Under the pieces are notes generated by a model. That model ran no database searches and was not told the origin of the DNA. It worked only from the letters and a program-made list of their open reading frames with translations. Of a DNA stretch of 15,922 nucleotides, positions 14,720 through 15,922 are shown one piece after another; within the stretch, counting starts at the first letter, position 1; each line of letters opens with the position of its first letter. The stretch is from Ktedonobacterales bacterium. Its GTDB lineage: Bacteria; Chloroflexota; Ktedonobacteria; Ktedonobacterales; JADMIN01. Location: the NCBI GenBank assembly GCA_025450405.1, contig JANWHL010000304.1, positions 1 to 15,922 of the forward strand, read 5' to 3'. Both the position numbers and the translations under genes were made by a program.

Positions 14720-14812
14720 GGGGAGAACCGTTGGATTGGCGACCGACCTGGCACCGATCATGCATAGGCTGAGCCGGACACCCTCCTGATGAGCGGTGTA
14801 TGGAGGTAGGCC

Positions 14813-15355
14813 ATGAAGAATGGCGGAGCGCTGGTGGTCCTCGGCGTGGTGCTCGCGGGCCTGCTGTTCTGGTGGATCCTGGCCTCGTCGGCGGGGGCGT
14901 CGGGTGTGGCAGCGGCGGCATTGGCACCGGTCAACGAGAGCGGCATCAGTGGGACGGCGCGTTTCGTGGGGGCGGGAGATGGTCAATCCACGGCGGTGAC
15001 GGTGACGCTTAGTGGTCTGGAACCGCAGGTCGCGTACGGGGTGACGATCAACAACGGGAGCTGCCAGGGGCCGGCACTGTTCATCCTGAATCCCGTAATC
15101 GGCGATGCGAGTGGAAATGGCAGCGCCTCCTCGACAGTGCCAGCCCAGCCGGCGAGCTATTGGTTCGTGGCGGTGCACGCGAGCGCGTCGCCGGACGCGG
15201 CGCTGGTGGCGTGCGGCGCGGTGAACGTCACTGGCGCGGGTGGCGGGTCATGCGCATCGCCGTGCTATCGGGTGCCGGTGCGGAATCAGCCACTGCAGCT
15301 GCCCAATGGCGGCGGCGCGCCGCCGAGGACGCCGCTGCCCACGCCGGGGCGGTAG
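14813..15355 (+). CDS. small membrane-anchored or secreted SOD/CHRD-like protein
   Basis: A 180-residue exported protein: short basic N-terminus MKNGG, one hydrophobic segment at about 6-25 (signal peptide or anchor), then a single beta-sandwich domain and a Pro/Gly-rich tail. The domain reads SGISGTARFVGAGDG, AVTVTLSGLEPQVAYGVTIN, NGSCQGPALFILNPVIGDASGNG and SYWFVAVHAS ... ACGAVN. This pattern resembles Cu/Zn-superoxide-dismutase-like and CHRD domains, where the strand after GLEP usually carries HIHxGxC. Here that stretch is VTINNGSC, without the metal-binding histidines, so metal binding or dismutase activity is unlikely. Four cysteines suggest disulfides. A good site, GGAGG, lies six to seven bases before the ATG. 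The role is unknown; a structural cell-surface protein is the simplest guess. Confidence 0.75.
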   Translation: MKNGGALVVLGVVLAGLLFWWILASSAGASGVAAAALAPVNESGISGTARFVGAGDGQSTAVTVTLSGLEPQVAYGVTINNGSCQGPALFILNPVIGDASGNGSASSTVPAQPASYWFVAVHASASPDAALVACGAVNVTGAGGGSCASPCYRVPVRNQPLQLPNGGGAPPRTPLPTPGR

Positions 15356-15362
15356 GGGACTG

Positions 15363-15476
15363 TCAGGTGGCATCCTGATGGACGCGGGACGCGGGGAGGA
15401 CGCGGCGGACGCGTGGGGCCATGACGAGGGCGAAGAGGGCGGCGGTGGACAGGGCGTACCAGAGACTCTGATAGCC
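15363..15476 (-). pseudogene. 3' remnant of a transporter-like (MFS type) gene
   Basis: On the minus strand the frame ending at the TGA of 15365-15363 encodes about 37 residues: GYQSLWYALSTAALFALVMA followed by PRVRRVLPASR and a short polar tail. The hydrophobic stretch with Gly-Tyr at its start and a basic cytoplasmic tail looks like the last membrane helix and C-terminus of a major-facilitator-type transporter. There is no start codon in a sensible place, and the upstream direction runs straight into the plus-strand AsnC/Lrp sequence. I therefore read it as a truncated gene. The family assignment rests on one helix only. Confidence 0.4.
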
Positions 15477-15837
15477 GGCGGTGGCGGACCGGATCCGCCG
15501 GATGGAGCTGGCGGGGATCATTATGGGGTATCACGCGGCGGTGAATCCGGCGAAGCTGGGGCTGGGCCTAACGGCGATCATCCGGTTCAAAGCGCAGCGC
15601 GAGCCCTACGAGCGGATCGTGGCGATCGTCAAGGGGTGCCCGGAGATCGTGGAATGTCACGATGTGACGGGCGACGACTGCATGTCGCTGACGGCGGTGG
15701 TGGGCTCGGTGGAGCATCTGCAACGCTTGATCGCGCGGCTCTCGCCGTATGGAGCATCGAATACGTCGCTCGTGCTCTCGTCTCCACTTCGCCACCGCGC
15801 CATCGGGCCGGATGCCGTGCGGGAGGCGGGGGCGTGA
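15475..15837 (+). pseudogene. AsnC/Lrp family regulator lacking the first part of its HTH domain
   Basis: The frame encodes PAVADRIRRMELAGIIMGYH, the recognition helix and wing of an AsnC/Lrp-type helix-turn-helix. It continues into the RAM ligand-binding domain (LGLGLTAIIRF, ERIVAIVKGCPEIVECHDVTGDDCMSL, LQRLIARLSPYGASNTSLVLSS). Normal members have about 35-40 residues before this point, with the first two helices of the DNA-binding domain. Here stop codons TGA and TAG (15469-15474) stand in frame immediately before Pro-Ala. The GTG at 15481 is the only near start, has no ribosome-binding site, and would give 118 residues with a broken DNA-binding domain. It could still make a RAM-domain fragment able to dimerise, but a remnant is more likely. 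Confidence 0.75.
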
Positions 15838-15851
15838 CGTGTGGGGACGTC

Positions 15852-15922
15852 ATGGGCAAGGCTGAGGCGGAAGTGCCGATGACGCCGAGGGCGAGCCGAG
15901 TGGGGGGAGGATGCGGAATGGA
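15852..15922 (+). CDS. possible start of a further gene, cut by the window edge
   Basis: A frame from the ATG at 15852 stays open to the window end. A second ATG at 15918 in the same frame has GGGGGGAGG (15902-15910) seven bases upstream and is the better start. Too little is visible to identify a product. Confidence 0.25.
   Translation, partial: MGKAEAEVPMTPRASRVGGGCGM

Noticed and set aside
15361..15420. GACGCGGGGAGGACGCGG-like purine run as a fourth repeat element copy
   Set aside because: It lacks the CACAATGAGGA left edge and lies within the minus-strand transporter-like reading frame, so it is better explained as Arg/Val codons of that tail.

Overview
The window is a very GC-rich stretch of bacterial chromosome. 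Its gene content (Obg GTPase, FabF, a lysozyme-like GH25-type anchored protein, a multi-domain GAF/PAS histidine kinase, a Gfo/Idh/MocA dehydrogenase paired with a sugar-phosphate isomerase) and the purine-rich intergenic repeats fit a Chloroflexota genome of the Thermomicrobia type. A high-GC actinobacterium cannot be excluded. The + strand is G-rich over most of the left two thirds whichever strand is coding, so it may be the leading replication strand.

Layout. obgE (62-1378, +) faces a minus-strand group: a small unknown protein (4056-3724), a Gfo/Idh/MocA oxidoreductase (3696-2542) and a TIM-barrel sugar isomerase (2407-1607). The last two are probably a carbohydrate catabolic pair. A clear promoter at 4524-4552 drives a GT-C type membrane glycosyltransferase (4584-6398, +). 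Next is a peroxiredoxin-like gene (6690-7286, +), interrupted by one in-frame TGA exactly at the first position of its CxxC-type redox motif. A hairpin follows the TGA, so I read the gene as a selenoprotein with a UxxC site. Its 3' end overlaps the 3' end of a membrane-anchored GH25-like protein on the other strand (8098-7274). A pentapeptide-repeat protein (8366-9061) follows, then a roughly 580-base gene-free stretch with a good distal promoter and hairpins, then fabF (9641-10918). fabF converges on a SAM-dependent methyltransferase (11827-10967) across a strong hairpin. A large soluble sensor kinase (14551-11969, minus) has its own promoter. The window ends with a small secreted SOD/CHRD-like protein (14813-15355) and two gene remnants fused back to back.

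Points of most interest. (1) The UGA-containing redox gene and its hairpin. (2) The junction near 15474, where the 3' end of a transporter-like frame (minus) meets the 3' two thirds of an AsnC/Lrp regulator (plus). One internal deletion in a divergent transporter/regulator pair would produce exactly this, as would an assembly chimera. (3) Three dispersed non-coding elements (1387-1540, 4207-4465, 8163-8316) that share a left boundary, and in two cases a right boundary, with internal 9-base purine-rich periodicity.

Most genes look like ordinary housekeeping or accessory functions. No CRISPR array, rRNA, tRNA, transposase or phage gene was seen.
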